Source of the DNA: RFPI01 sp964470195
GTDB lineage: Bacteria > Pseudomonadota > Gammaproteobacteria > Burkholderiales > Methylophilaceae
NCBI GenBank assembly: GCA_964470195.1
Contig: CAYYBG010000002.1
Coordinates: 34,413 to 98,412, forward strand
Reading direction: 5' to 3'
Length of the DNA: 64,000 bases
Below, piece after piece: positions 25,923-35,375 of the stretch. The position numbers were made by a program, and so were the translations under genes. The stretch's first letter is position 1, and each line of letters begins with the position of its first letter. The notes below the pieces were generated by a model. That model was not told the origin of the DNA. It saw only the letters and a list, made by a program, of their open reading frames with translations, and ran no database searches.

Positions 25923-27002
25923 CTAATTGAGTTGATATGCTCGCACTTGCTCTACAGTGCTTTGTCCAGTCATTAAATCTGCTACTAAGCGAGCACTTGC
26001 CGGCGCCATCGTCAGTCCATAGCGAAAATGTCCCGTATTGATAAATAAGTTATCAATTTCGTGGTGCTGACTGATAATAGGTAAATTATCTGGTGTACCA
26101 GGTCGTAAGCCACTCCAATGTTTAATCACTGGCAAGCCCTGCAGACTCGGCATAATGCGTTCTGCTTTTCGCATCAATACTTGTTTTACTTGTTCGGTAA
26201 CCGATGCATCAAACCCGACATCTTCAAGCGTGCTTCCTGCCAATAAATAACCATCTTCACGCGGAATCAAATAAAAACCGTCGTGATAAATAATATGCTC
26301 GACATTGTGCTCTGGCTGATAGAGCAATATTTGCCCGCGCATCGGCTTGATATTGAGTTGCGCCGCCACCGATTTGAGCAACTGAAAACTCCAAGCCCCT
26401 GATGTCACCACATACTGATCCGCTTGCAAAGAGCGACCATCTAGCGTTTGCCATGCGGTGATTTGTCGATTTTCTTGTAAAGGGATTAATTCAGTATTTT
26501 CCAACATAGTGACTTCATGCTTTTTTAAATAGGCGCGCATAGCACTCATCAAATAAGGTGGCCTGACTTGTGCGACTTGGGGTAAAAGCATCGCCCCTGA
26601 CATTAGGTCTTGTGCAATTAAATCTACTGGAGTGGATAAAGTTTGAAAAGCTTGTTGATTGTGATTACACCAAGCTTTAGCAATGTCTTGATCAAAAGGT
26701 GGTAATAACAAAAATCCAGAGGATAAATATCCTGTTGGCAGTCCAGTGGCATCAGTGAGTTTGCTCAACACCTCTGGATAACGACGCATCCCTTCATTGG
26801 TTAATGCATTAACCTCTGAGCGGTAAAGCCATGGCAACAAAGGGAATAAAATTCCTCCACCTGCCCACGATGACTCACCTGAGGTTTGGCTGGCAATTTG
26901 ATGTCTCTCTACGATAGTGACTCGATAGCCACGCTCAAGAAGCTCAATTGCTGTCATGCAACCGACGATTCCTCCACCGATGATTATTGCGTGTTTACTC
27001 AT
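25923..27002 (-). CDS. FAD-dependent amino-acid oxidase, ThiO/DadA type
   Basis: Flavoprotein of the DAO superfamily, 359 aa. Seen: N-terminal dinucleotide site AIIIGGGIVGCMTAIELLERG, a mid segment GQILLYQPE, and C-terminal WSGLRPGTPDNLPIISQ followed by NTGHFRYGLTMAPASARL, typical of glycine oxidase ThiO. No thiS/thiG/thiE are near, so thiamine synthesis is inference; a D-amino-acid dehydrogenase role is the main alternative. Start ATGA overlaps the stop of the antiporter gene, so the pair is co-transcribed. Confidence 0.75.
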   Translation of the reverse strand: MSKHAIIIGGGIVGCMTAIELLERGYRVTIVERHQIASQTSGESSWAGGGILFPLLPWLYRSEVNALTNEGMRRYPEVLSKLTDATGLPTGYLSSGFLLLPPFDQDIAKAWCNHNQQAFQTLSTPVDLIAQDLMSGAMLLPQVAQVRPPYLMSAMRAYLKKHEVTMLENTELIPLQENRQITAWQTLDGRSLQADQYVVTSGAWSFQLLKSVAAQLNIKPMRGQILLYQPEHNVEHIIYHDGFYLIPREDGYLLAGSTLEDVGFDASVTEQVKQVLMRKAERIMPSLQGLPVIKHWSGLRPGTPDNLPIISQHHEIDNLFINTGHFRYGLTMAPASARLVADLMTGQSTVEQVRAYQLN

Positions 27003-28984
27003 CGATCACGACCCGTCAATAAAATACGCTCAGCCATAACCAAATCATGAGGTTTTGCAAGCAACACCACAACATCATTCTCATTGAAAACAAAATCGGG
27101 GGTTACTTCAACTGGATGTGTATCACGACGAACAGCAGTAATTTCTGCTCGACACTGTCCAAAGTAAATATCTTTAATTGGCTTTCCAATACAGAAAGCA
27201 AGCGCATTTAGCGGCACAGAATGTAAACGCGGTGCGGCTCGTTCTACTGCCTCATCACCATCGGTCAAGCCATGGAAGAAACCCTTGAACATTTTGTAAC
27301 GCTCTTCACGGAATAAACGGATACGTTTTACTACCCGGTTTAATGGTACCCCCAACAACACCAGAGCATGTGAAGCAAGCATCAGACTGCCCTCCAACAC
27401 TTCAGGGACTACCTCTGCAGCACCTGCATCGCGGAAGTGCTCCATATTGGTATCATCAACAGTACGAACAATGACTGGCAAATTTGGGAAGTAGTCATTG
27501 ACCAAATGTAAAATTTTGATAGCTGAGGGGGGATTGTCATAACTAATAATGAGTGCTTTTGCGCGTGCTGCTCCAGCAGCATTTAACACGACACGCTTTC
27601 CAGCATCGCCATACATCACATGCTCACCAGCAGTAGCAGCCTCTTGTACACGCAATGGATCAATATCAAGTGCAATAAAAGGAATGTTTTCTTCTTTTAA
27701 AAAGCGACTCAGATACTGACCACTGCGTCCGAAGCCACAGATAATGACATGATCGCTAAGATCTTTGCCGATACTGCTAATTTCATCAATTTGATGACGT
27801 CGGTTACGGGTGTAACTTCGGGCAAAGAATTCTGCAATTGCCAAATTATGCTGGATAATAAATGGTGCAATTATCATAGAGAGTAGTGAAGCACCCAACA
27901 CGACTTGCAACACACTACCTTGTATCAACTCATGCTCTAAGCCCAGCGCTAACAGCACAAAGGAGAACTCTCCTGCTTGTGCCAAAGTCACCCCTGCTCG
28001 CACCGCAACACCTGCCTCATAGCGGAAAAGTCGCGCCAACAATGCCACCAAAATACTTTTAAATAGCACCAAAAATATCAGCAAACAAATCACATCATAA
28101 AAATGACGCCACAATACTTTGATATCCAGCAACATTCCGATAGTGATAAAAAACAAACCCATCAAAATATCGCGGAACGAGGCAATATCTGACTCAACTT
28201 GATAGCGGAATCTAGTTTCTGAAATCAGCATACCTGCAATAAAAGCTCCTAGAGCATAGGAGAGGCCAGTGAGTTTGGTAACAAAGGCTAATAACAAGGT
28301 CACCATTAATACATTCATCACAAATAATTCACGTGATCGTTGACGAGCAACTACACTAAACCAGCGATTCATCACATTTTTACCAATGAAAAATAACAGT
28401 GACAACATAATGGCTGCTTTTAGTCCAGCGATGCCCAAGTCATGAATTAGTGTTCCCTCTGGATGTCCCAAAGACGGAATTAATACCAAGAGCGGCACAA
28501 CTGCCAAATCCTGAAATAGGAGTACACCAATAGATAAGCGTCCATGTCGTGAATTAATATCTAATCTCTCGACTAATAATTTAGACACTATCGCGGTTGA
28601 CGACATAGTCAACGCACCAGCCACTACTAAACTAGTCTTCCAATCCAAGCGGAACAGCATAGCGACTAACATTAAAACCGCAATACCAAGGGATACTTGT
28701 AATCCCCCAACGCCTACTACGATGCGACGCATGGCATACAGTTGGGATAAGCTAAACTCCAAACCAATACTGAACATCAAAAACACCACACCAAATTCAG
28801 CAAACTGTCGATTTGCCTCGCTATCAGGTAATAAACCAAAGGTGTTTGGGCCAAGTAATATACCCACTAGAAAATAGGCTAGCATTCCAGGGAGATGAAA
28901 TGCACGTAACAGCGCCACGCCCAAAACGGCACTGATGAGTAATATCAAAATACTCAAAAGAGGTTCATGAAGTAAATTTTCCAT
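26999..28984 (-). CDS. CPA2-family cation:proton antiporter with RCK domains (KefB/YbaL-like)
   Basis: Membrane antiporter, 661 aa. Seen: about twelve helices with GLEFSLSQL and ALTMSSTAIVSKLL motifs of Kef-type Na+/H+ exchangers, then a TrkA-N (RCK) domain starting VIICGFGRSGQYLSRFL (residue about 410) and a TrkA-C domain at the end (DVVVLLAK). The bound nucleotide is probably NAD(H). No glutathione-binding regulator (KefF/G) is adjacent. Divergent from kdsD, overlaps thiO by ATGA. Confidence 0.88.
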   Translation of the reverse strand: MENLLHEPLLSILILLISAVLGVALLRAFHLPGMLAYFLVGILLGPNTFGLLPDSEANRQFAEFGVVFLMFSIGLEFSLSQLYAMRRIVVGVGGLQVSLGIAVLMLVAMLFRLDWKTSLVVAGALTMSSTAIVSKLLVERLDINSRHGRLSIGVLLFQDLAVVPLLVLIPSLGHPEGTLIHDLGIAGLKAAIMLSLLFFIGKNVMNRWFSVVARQRSRELFVMNVLMVTLLLAFVTKLTGLSYALGAFIAGMLISETRFRYQVESDIASFRDILMGLFFITIGMLLDIKVLWRHFYDVICLLIFLVLFKSILVALLARLFRYEAGVAVRAGVTLAQAGEFSFVLLALGLEHELIQGSVLQVVLGASLLSMIIAPFIIQHNLAIAEFFARSYTRNRRHQIDEISSIGKDLSDHVIICGFGRSGQYLSRFLKEENIPFIALDIDPLRVQEAATAGEHVMYGDAGKRVVLNAAGAARAKALIISYDNPPSAIKILHLVNDYFPNLPVIVRTVDDTNMEHFRDAGAAEVVPEVLEGSLMLASHALVLLGVPLNRVVKRIRLFREERYKMFKGFFHGLTDGDEAVERAAPRLHSVPLNALAFCIGKPIKDIYFGQCRAEITAVRRDTHPVEVTPDFVFNENDVVVLLAKPHDLVMAERILLTGRDR

Positions 28985-29157
28985 TCAATAACAATTCCCA
29001 GCATCAGTTTGCGATATCGATTTCAATCATTTATAAAGCCCCATCATGAAGACTTTTGAGCTCGCAGGCAAAAACTATGCCGCATTTTTAAAATGACCAC
29101 GATTTTTATACTAGTTTCCTTTATTCGGGGCTGAATCCCTTTTATACTTACGTCGTT

Positions 29158-30147
29158 ATGAAAAATACTTCATTAAATAGCGTTGAAGCTGAAAGAGCAT
29201 TGCAAATTGCCCAACGCGTTTTGCAAATCGAGGCCGAAGCCGTTAATCAACTTGCACATCGACTGGATGAATGCTTTTTCCAGGCAACAAGTTTAATTCT
29301 ACAATGTCAGGGCAGAGTTGTGGTGAGCGGCATGGGCAAATCAGGTCATATTGGCAACAAGATTGCTTCAACTTTTGCTAGCACAGGCACACCAGCATTC
29401 TTTATGCACCCTGCTGAAGCCAGTCACGGTGATTTGGGCATGATGACTGCTCAAGATGTGATGCTTGCCATATCAAATTCAGGCGAGAGCGACGAATTGC
29501 TTGCCATCATGCCAGCTCTGAAACGCCTTGGCGTCAAAATGATTGCCATGTCTAGTCATACTGATTCAAGTTTAGCTAAACAAGCTGATGTTCATCTTGA
29601 TGTTTCGGTGGAACGTGAAGCTTGTCCATTAGGTTTAGCCCCTACTGCAAGCTCAACTGCCTCACTAGCTCTTGGCGATGCCCTTGCTATTGCGGTATTA
29701 GAAGCACGCGGATTTTCTGCAGAGGATTTTGCACGTGCCCATCCAGGTGGCAACTTAGGGCGCAAACTTCTGCGTATTCAAGACATTATGCGTAAAGGTT
29801 GCGCTATTCCACAAGTGAGCAAAGATTCAACTCTGCAAGATGCACTTTTGGAAATATCGCGCAAAGGTTTAGGTATGACAGCGATTACTGAAAACAAAAA
29901 AGTGGTAGGAATTTTTACTGATGGAGATTTACGCCGTGCGCTAGAGAGTGACAGCAATATATTGCAAAAACCCATCGTTGAAATCATGCATCGCCATCCC
30001 TGTAAAATTAAACCAGAAGATTTAGCCCTGCACGCAGTACAGTTGATGGAACAAAACAAAATTAATGCCTTGTTGGTAGAAGACCAATCGGGTGAACTGG
30101 TCGGTGCTATCAATATGCACGACTTATTTTTAGCTAAAGTTGTATAG
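29158..30147 (+). CDS. kdsD: Arabinose-5-phosphate isomerase KdsD
   Basis: Converts ribulose-5-P to arabinose-5-P, first step to KDO for LPS. Seen: 329 aa with a SIS domain (GRVVVSGMGKSGHIGNKIA near residue 50; HPGGNLGRKLL near 195) and a tandem CBS pair at the C-terminus. No Shine-Dalgarno precedes the ATG, but TATACT (29143-29148) lies ten bases before it, so the mRNA may be leaderless. First gene of the long LPS/rpoN/PTS run. Confidence 0.94.
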   Translation: MKNTSLNSVEAERALQIAQRVLQIEAEAVNQLAHRLDECFFQATSLILQCQGRVVVSGMGKSGHIGNKIASTFASTGTPAFFMHPAEASHGDLGMMTAQDVMLAISNSGESDELLAIMPALKRLGVKMIAMSSHTDSSLAKQADVHLDVSVEREACPLGLAPTASSTASLALGDALAIAVLEARGFSAEDFARAHPGGNLGRKLLRIQDIMRKGCAIPQVSKDSTLQDALLEISRKGLGMTAITENKKVVGIFTDGDLRRALESDSNILQKPIVEIMHRHPCKIKPEDLALHAVQLMEQNKINALLVEDQSGELVGAINMHDLFLAKVV

Positions 30148-30154
30148 AGAGAAA

Positions 30155-30709
30155 ATGATGTTAGAAATTCCAGCAAATGACCCTGACCTGACTGTAGAAA
30201 CACGCGCAAAAAAAATTAAGGTTGTGATATTTGATATTGATGGTGTGATGACCAATGGTGGATTAATGTTAGGCGATGACGGCTTGGAATATAAGAATTT
30301 TCATTCGCAAGACGGTTTAGGTTTAAAAATATTGCGTAACACAGGTATACAGATGGCGATTATTACAGGTCGCACTTCAAATGTTGTGGTTAAACGTGCC
30401 GAAAATATCAAGATAAAACATATTTACCAAGGCGTCGAAGATAAGCTTGATGCCTTTGTGAAGTTACTTGAAGATTTTGCTGTAAGCCCCGAAGAGTGTG
30501 CTTTTATGGGTGACGATGTGGTAGATTTACCACCAATGCGGCGCTGTGGGCTGGCAGTAACAGTGCCCCACGCTATGCCTCTAGTGAAGCAATATGCCCA
30601 CTATATTACCAATCGTGAAGCTGGGCACGGCGCAGTGAGGGAGTTATGTGAGTTGATTATGCAGGCACAAGGTACATTTGACGAACAAATGGCAGTATTT
30701 CTAAAGTAA
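30155..30709 (+). CDS. kdsC: 3-deoxy-D-manno-octulosonate 8-phosphatase KdsC
   Basis: HAD-superfamily phosphatase giving free KDO. Seen: catalytic IFDIDGVMTNGGLML (two Asp), AIITGRTS, and GDDVVDLPPM; no cap domain, as in KdsC. About 184 aa. The frame opens at 30140 inside kdsD, but ATGs at 30155 and 30158 follow GAGA and fit homologues. Works directly after KdsD in the pathway (with KdsA, absent here). Confidence 0.93.
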   Translation: MMLEIPANDPDLTVETRAKKIKVVIFDIDGVMTNGGLMLGDDGLEYKNFHSQDGLGLKILRNTGIQMAIITGRTSNVVVKRAENIKIKHIYQGVEDKLDAFVKLLEDFAVSPEECAFMGDDVVDLPPMRRCGLAVTVPHAMPLVKQYAHYITNREAGHGAVRELCELIMQAQGTFDEQMAVFLK

Positions 30710-30725
30710 AAGCACATACTTGCCT

Positions 30726-31367
30726 ATGAAAAACCTTCGCCTCTCTCTTACGCTTCCACTGTTAGTTTTATTGGTACTAGCCCTGCTGACTTTTTGGATT
30801 GAGCGATATGTTCAGGCTCCTCAAGAAAGTCTTAGCAGAACAAAGACGCATGATCCTGATTATTTCATGGAAAATTTTGTTAGTAGCAAAACGGATAAAA
30901 ATGGCAAATTAAAAACTATCCTAGTAGCAGTCAAACTTGAACACTTTTCTGATGATGATAGTTTACATATGATGCGCCCTCGCTTAACCCAGTTTAATGC
31001 TACTGGAGGATATAGCCAGATTGAGGCGCAACGCGGCATCATCAATGGCGATGGGGATGTAGCAGAATTTTTTGATCATGTGATCTTTCATAAGCCTGCC
31101 AATAATGATTCTGATATGCATCTCTATACTAGCTATCTGAAGGTGCTCCCAGATAAAAATATTGCCTCGACTCCTGAACAGGTTCGCATCACCCAAGGAC
31201 CAAACTCCTATATGACTGGGATAGGGATGGTCTACAACAAAGATCATCATGAGATTACCCTCCATAAAAAGGTCAAGATTCACTATCTCAAAGGAAATAC
31301 TGGGCAACTCTCATCCAAGCCTTCGGATAGAAGACGTGCAAAATCAATCAAAAAAAATAGGAGTTAG
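30726..31367 (+). CDS. lptC: LPS export ABC transporter periplasmic protein LptC
   Basis: Bitopic inner-membrane protein that receives LPS from LptB2FG and hands it to LptA. Seen: one N-terminal transmembrane helix (about residues 8-24), then a beta-jellyroll domain, and a basic, Ser-rich tail of about 25 residues that is longer than in E. coli. ATG 30726 preferred over 30720. Its stop overlaps the ribosome region of lptA by a few bases. Confidence 0.88.
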   Translation: MKNLRLSLTLPLLVLLVLALLTFWIERYVQAPQESLSRTKTHDPDYFMENFVSSKTDKNGKLKTILVAVKLEHFSDDDSLHMMRPRLTQFNATGGYSQIEAQRGIINGDGDVAEFFDHVIFHKPANNDSDMHLYTSYLKVLPDKNIASTPEQVRITQGPNSYMTGIGMVYNKDHHEITLHKKVKIHYLKGNTGQLSSKPSDRRRAKSIKKNRS

Positions 31368-31368
31368 T

Positions 31369-31896
31369 ATGTTTGTCCGACTAATCGTCATCAGTTTGCT
31401 GTTAGCAATGTCTAACATTCCAGCTAAAGCGGAAAAAGCTGATAGAGAAAAACCCATTGAAATTGAGGCTGACACTGTCACCTCAAATGATGCTAAAAAG
31501 ACCAGTATCTATTCCGGCAATGTCTTGCTTACTCAAGGAACGCTTCGTATTAAAGGCGATAAACTGGTAGTACGCGAGGATAGCGCTGGTTTTCAACATG
31601 GAACATCCTACGGCAACCCAACCACATTTCGACAAAAACGCGAAGGCAAGGATGAGTACATCGAAGGGAGCGGTCAACGCATTGAATATGATGGTCGTAT
31701 GGATAAAGTGCAGTTGTTTACTAAAGCATGGGTTAAGCGTGGCAACGATATTGTGCATGGTGAGTACATTATGTATGACGCCAATGCCGAGTATTCTGAG
31801 GTGATTGGTGGTGGCCCAAAAGCAGCCACTCCAGCTACACCTGGGGGTCGAGTAAAAGCCATTATTCAACCTAAAAATAATCCAGATAGTAAATAA
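31369..31896 (+). CDS. lptA: LPS transport periplasmic protein LptA
   Basis: Periplasmic bridge for LPS. Seen: signal peptide MFVRLIVISLLLAM...AKA, then the OstA jellyroll KPIEIEADTVTSNDAKKTSIYSG. About 175 aa. The frame reaches back to 31249 inside lptC, but GGAG is five bases before ATG 31369 and the signal peptide starts there. Followed one base later by lptB. Confidence 0.94.
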   Translation: MFVRLIVISLLLAMSNIPAKAEKADREKPIEIEADTVTSNDAKKTSIYSGNVLLTQGTLRIKGDKLVVREDSAGFQHGTSYGNPTTFRQKREGKDEYIEGSGQRIEYDGRMDKVQLFTKAWVKRGNDIVHGEYIMYDANAEYSEVIGGGPKAATPATPGGRVKAIIQPKNNPDSK

Positions 31897-31897
31897 A

Positions 31898-32620
31898 ATG
31901 ACAGAGCTAATTGTTGAAGGATTACAAAAACGCTACAAGTCTCGACAAGTAGTACAAAGCATTTCTTTACAAGTAAAAAGTGGACAGGTAGTTGGATTGC
32001 TTGGTCCAAACGGAGCTGGCAAAACGACTAGCTTTTATATGATTGTTGGCTTAGTCCGAGCTGATGCTGGAAAAATTACGCTCAACCATCATGATATCAG
32101 TCATTTACCCATCCATCAGCGTGCAAAATTGGGGCTTGCCTATTTGCCACAGGAGCCTTCTATTTTCAGAAAAATGACCACGGCTGATAATATTCTTGCC
32201 ATCTTACAATTAAATAAAATGACAGACGCCCAACAGAAGCAACGTTTGGAAGAATTATTAGAAGATTTACATATCACTCATATTCGCGATAGCTTGGGTA
32301 TTAGCTTGTCTGGCGGCGAAAGACGTAGAGTTGAAATTGCAAGATGTCTCGCTGCAAACCCCAATTTTATTTTGTTGGACGAGCCTTTTGCAGGCATTGA
32401 CCCAATCGCTGTATTGGATATTCAAAAGATAATTAGGTTACTCAAAGAACGTAATATCGGCGTATTGATTACAGACCATAATGTTCGCGAGACCCTTGGC
32501 ATTTGTGATCAAGCATATATTGTCAATGAGGGTCGGATTTTTGCTTCTGGCACTCCTTCTGAAATTGTGAATAACGAAAGTGTGCGCGAGGTTTATTTAG
32601 GTAAAGATTTCAGACTGTAA
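31898..32620 (+). CDS. lptB: LPS export ABC transporter ATPase LptB
   Basis: Cytoplasmic ATPase that powers LPS extraction by LptF/LptG (not in window). Seen: 240 aa, Walker A GPNGAGKTTSFYM, Q-loop LPQEPSIFRKM, signature LSGGERRRVEIARCL, Walker B FILLDEPFAGIDPIA and the switch His in ITDHNVRETL. Stop and rpoN start overlap as TAATG. Confidence 0.97.
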   Translation: MTELIVEGLQKRYKSRQVVQSISLQVKSGQVVGLLGPNGAGKTTSFYMIVGLVRADAGKITLNHHDISHLPIHQRAKLGLAYLPQEPSIFRKMTTADNILAILQLNKMTDAQQKQRLEELLEDLHITHIRDSLGISLSGGERRRVEIARCLAANPNFILLDEPFAGIDPIAVLDIQKIIRLLKERNIGVLITDHNVRETLGICDQAYIVNEGRIFASGTPSEIVNNESVREVYLGKDFRL

Positions 32621-34056
32621 TGCGACAAGGTTTTCAACTTAAAATTTCCCAACATCTTGCGCTTACTCCGCAGTTGCAACAGTCTATTCGTCTGTTACAA
32701 ATGTCCTCACAAGAGCTCAATCAAGAAATAGAGATATTGTTACAAGAAAATCCCTTGCTTGAGCGAGGAGATATCAGCGAAGTAGAGTCTCAGCTATCCA
32801 AAAATCAGGAACTCTCGCATGTATCAGATGTGCCATCTTCAGCTTCAGAAGATACAACGCAGAGTGAGTCCACCGATCCACTGCTTGATGATTACTATAA
32901 CCAACAGCAGCGTTGGGAAGAGTCTAGTTATCTTGATGATGACAATGACTATCAATTTCAAGAAGTTGACAGTCCGACTTTACGAGAACATTTGATTCAG
33001 CAAATTCGATTAATGCCTCTGTCTGAACATGATCAAAGATTAGCCTTGTATTTAATCGATGCCATTAACGAAGATGGTTATCTTGAACAATCTTTACAAG
33101 AATTGGTGGATCAACTTCCAGCAGAACTAGACATCGAATTATTAGAACTTGAGACAGCGCTTAAGCATGTACAACACCTAGATCCTCCTGGCGTTGCGGC
33201 ACGCAACTTATCAGAGTGTTTAAGTCTGCAACTTAGTATTTTGCACAGTAACGACAGATTGGCTGAACCTGCCATTCAACTGGTAGAAAAACATCTAGAT
33301 TTACTTGCCAGCCGAGAGCTTAATAAGTTGTGTAAGTTGTTAGCTGTCAAAGAAGCAGAATTACGCCAGATTCATCAATTAATAAAACAACTCAACCCTA
33401 GACCTGGAAGCGACTTTGCACAATTAAATCATGGCCATTTTATTCAACATGAAGTGATTGTCAAAAAAGTACGTGGTCAGTGGCAAGCCAGTTTGAATGA
33501 TGATGCCATCCCAAAACTGCGTATTAATCAAATGTATGCCGATATTCTGAAACGAAATCGTCATAGCTCTAGTCAGTATTTAAACAGTCAGATACAAGAA
33601 GCAAAATGGATGATTAAAAATGTGCAACAACGCTTTTCTACTATTTTGCGCGTCGCCCAAGCGATTGTTGATCAGCAAAAAATGTTTTTTGAACACGGTG
33701 ATATTGCCATGCGACCATTAGTACTTAGGGAAATTGCTGATCAACTGGGCTTGCACGAATCTACAGTATCGCGGGTCACCAATAAAAAGTATATGCTCAC
33801 CCCAAGAGGCATCTATGAATTAAAATACTTTTTCGGAAGTCATGTTTCTACAGAAAATGGTGGTGCGTGTTCCGCCACGGCAATCAGGGCGCTAATCAAG
33901 CAACTGATTGACGAAGAAAATCCCAAAAAACCGCTCTCCGATAATCAACTTTCAGAGATTTTGGGAAAGCAGGGCATCGTGGTAGCTCGCCGCACGATAG
34001 CTAAATACCGCGAGGGATTAAATATTCCTGCGGCTAGTCAACGCAAAGCTCTGTAA
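32620..34056 (+). CDS. rpoN: RNA polymerase sigma-54 factor RpoN
   Basis: Alternative sigma factor that needs AAA+ activators. Seen: 478 aa, Gln-rich region I (LALTPQLQQSIRLLQMS), acidic region II (about residues 60-115), the core-binding and HTH regions, and the RpoN box ARRTIAKYREGLNIP at the C-terminus. Directly behind lptB, the standard place. No obvious -24/-12 target was identified in the window. Confidence 0.97.
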   Translation: MRQGFQLKISQHLALTPQLQQSIRLLQMSSQELNQEIEILLQENPLLERGDISEVESQLSKNQELSHVSDVPSSASEDTTQSESTDPLLDDYYNQQQRWEESSYLDDDNDYQFQEVDSPTLREHLIQQIRLMPLSEHDQRLALYLIDAINEDGYLEQSLQELVDQLPAELDIELLELETALKHVQHLDPPGVAARNLSECLSLQLSILHSNDRLAEPAIQLVEKHLDLLASRELNKLCKLLAVKEAELRQIHQLIKQLNPRPGSDFAQLNHGHFIQHEVIVKKVRGQWQASLNDDAIPKLRINQMYADILKRNRHSSSQYLNSQIQEAKWMIKNVQQRFSTILRVAQAIVDQQKMFFEHGDIAMRPLVLREIADQLGLHESTVSRVTNKKYMLTPRGIYELKYFFGSHVSTENGGACSATAIRALIKQLIDEENPKKPLSDNQLSEILGKQGIVVARRTIAKYREGLNIPAASQRKAL

Positions 34057-34085
34057 TTTATTACGATGAAATAAAGGAGTTCAAC

Positions 34086-34412
34086 ATGAATCTACAGTTA
34101 ACCGGTCACCATTTGGAAGTTACTCCTGCGCTACGTGAGTACATAGCGAACAAACTAAACAAACTTAGCAATCATTTTGATCATGTCATTGATATCAAAG
34201 TGACCTTAAGTGTTGAAAAACTCTCCCAAAAAGTAGAGGCTACGGTTCATGTTCCTGGCAATGACCTTCATGCAGAATGTAGTCATGAGAGTATGTATAG
34301 TGCCATTGATTTATTAGCTGACAAACTAGATCGTCAAGTGCTACGTTTTAAAGAAAAGATTAGTGACCACCATAAATTGAATGGTGCTTTGAAACATCAA
34401 GCGACCGAATAA
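34086..34412 (+). CDS. hpf: Ribosome hibernation promoting factor HPF (short form)
   Basis: Binds the 30S decoding centre and dimerises or protects ribosomes in stationary phase. Seen: 108 aa, MNLQLTGHHLEVTPALREYI and the pattern AECSHESMYSAIDLLADKLDRQ, short form lacking the C-terminal dimerisation domain. Preceded by AAAGGAG. Followed after only three bases by hprK, where many relatives carry ptsN. Confidence 0.94.
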   Translation: MNLQLTGHHLEVTPALREYIANKLNKLSNHFDHVIDIKVTLSVEKLSQKVEATVHVPGNDLHAECSHESMYSAIDLLADKLDRQVLRFKEKISDHHKLNGALKHQATE

Positions 34413-34415
34413 AAA

Positions 34416-35375
34416 ATGACCCAGATTAGCGTCACCCAACTATTTAAAGATACGCACAAAAAGCTAAAACTTAGCTGGAGAGCGGGTAAAAGTGGTGGCG
34501 CTAATCTGCTAACTAGTGAGACAGTGAGCAAACCCTCGCTAGCACTTATAGGCCATCTAAACTTTGTCCATCCCAACCGTGTACAAGTATTAGGCTGTGC
34601 CGAAATGGATTATTTGCGAAAGCTTGATCAAGCCGCACTAACCCTTGCCATTCAGCACCTATTCTCAACAGATTTGGCAGCCATTATTGTTGCCAACGGG
34701 GAACGTGTTCCTGATTTATTGATAGAAACTTCTGAACAATACCAAACACCACTATTTACCTCTCCATTAAGAAGTCCAGAATTGATGGATATTTTGAGTC
34801 ATTATTTGGCTCAAGCAGTGGCAGAATCAGTCAGCGCTCATGGTGTTTTTATTGAGGTACAAGGTTTCGGCGTGCTGATTAAAGGAAATCCTGCCATTGG
34901 TAAAAGTGAATTAGCACTCGAGCTAATTTCACGCGGACATAGACTGGTGGCAGACGATATTGTTGATTTTTTTCGCATTTCCCCTGAGCGTATCGAAGGA
35001 CGCTGTCCATTGTTGCTACAGGACTTTCTTGAGGTACGCGGTCTGGGTGTGCTTAATATCCGCGCATTATTTGGCGATAGTTCTGTAAAGCCTACCAAAC
35101 CTTTGGACTTGATTATTCAGCTAGAACTTGCACAGGAATTGAATCCACAAGCATTGGATAGATTAAATATCAAGGCACAACATGAGACAGTTTTGGGTGT
35201 ACGTGTACCTAAAATTTGTATCCCTGTTGCAGCAGGACGCAATATCGCAGTTTTGGTGGAAGTTGCCGTACGCAATCATATGCTGCTTTTGCGTGGCATC
35301 AATAGTACCAAACAATTTATGGAGCGTCAGCAACGTGAAATGCGTGCACAGACGAAAAAATCATCATGCAAATGA
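34416..35375 (+). CDS. hprK: HPr kinase/phosphorylase HprK
   Basis: Phosphorylates and dephosphorylates HPr at its regulatory serine. Seen: 319 aa, N-terminal receiver-like domain, Walker A GNPAIGKSELALELISRGH (residue about 152), VADDIVDFF, and the signature LEVRGLGVLNIRALFG. The HPr in this operon keeps the target Ser. Overlaps rapZ by ten bases at most. Confidence 0.95.
   Translation: MTQISVTQLFKDTHKKLKLSWRAGKSGGANLLTSETVSKPSLALIGHLNFVHPNRVQVLGCAEMDYLRKLDQAALTLAIQHLFSTDLAAIIVANGERVPDLLIETSEQYQTPLFTSPLRSPELMDILSHYLAQAVAESVSAHGVFIEVQGFGVLIKGNPAIGKSELALELISRGHRLVADDIVDFFRISPERIEGRCPLLLQDFLEVRGLGVLNIRALFGDSSVKPTKPLDLIIQLELAQELNPQALDRLNIKAQHETVLGVRVPKICIPVAAGRNIAVLVEVAVRNHMLLLRGINSTKQFMERQQREMRAQTKKSSCK

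Noticed and set aside
29778..30209. 143-aa open frame opposite kdsD/kdsC
   Set aside because: Antisense to two recognised genes; no domain or signal recognisable.
31483..31869. Open frame of 128 aa opposite lptA
   Set aside because: Shadow of lptA; the lptA frame has the signal peptide and OstA motif.
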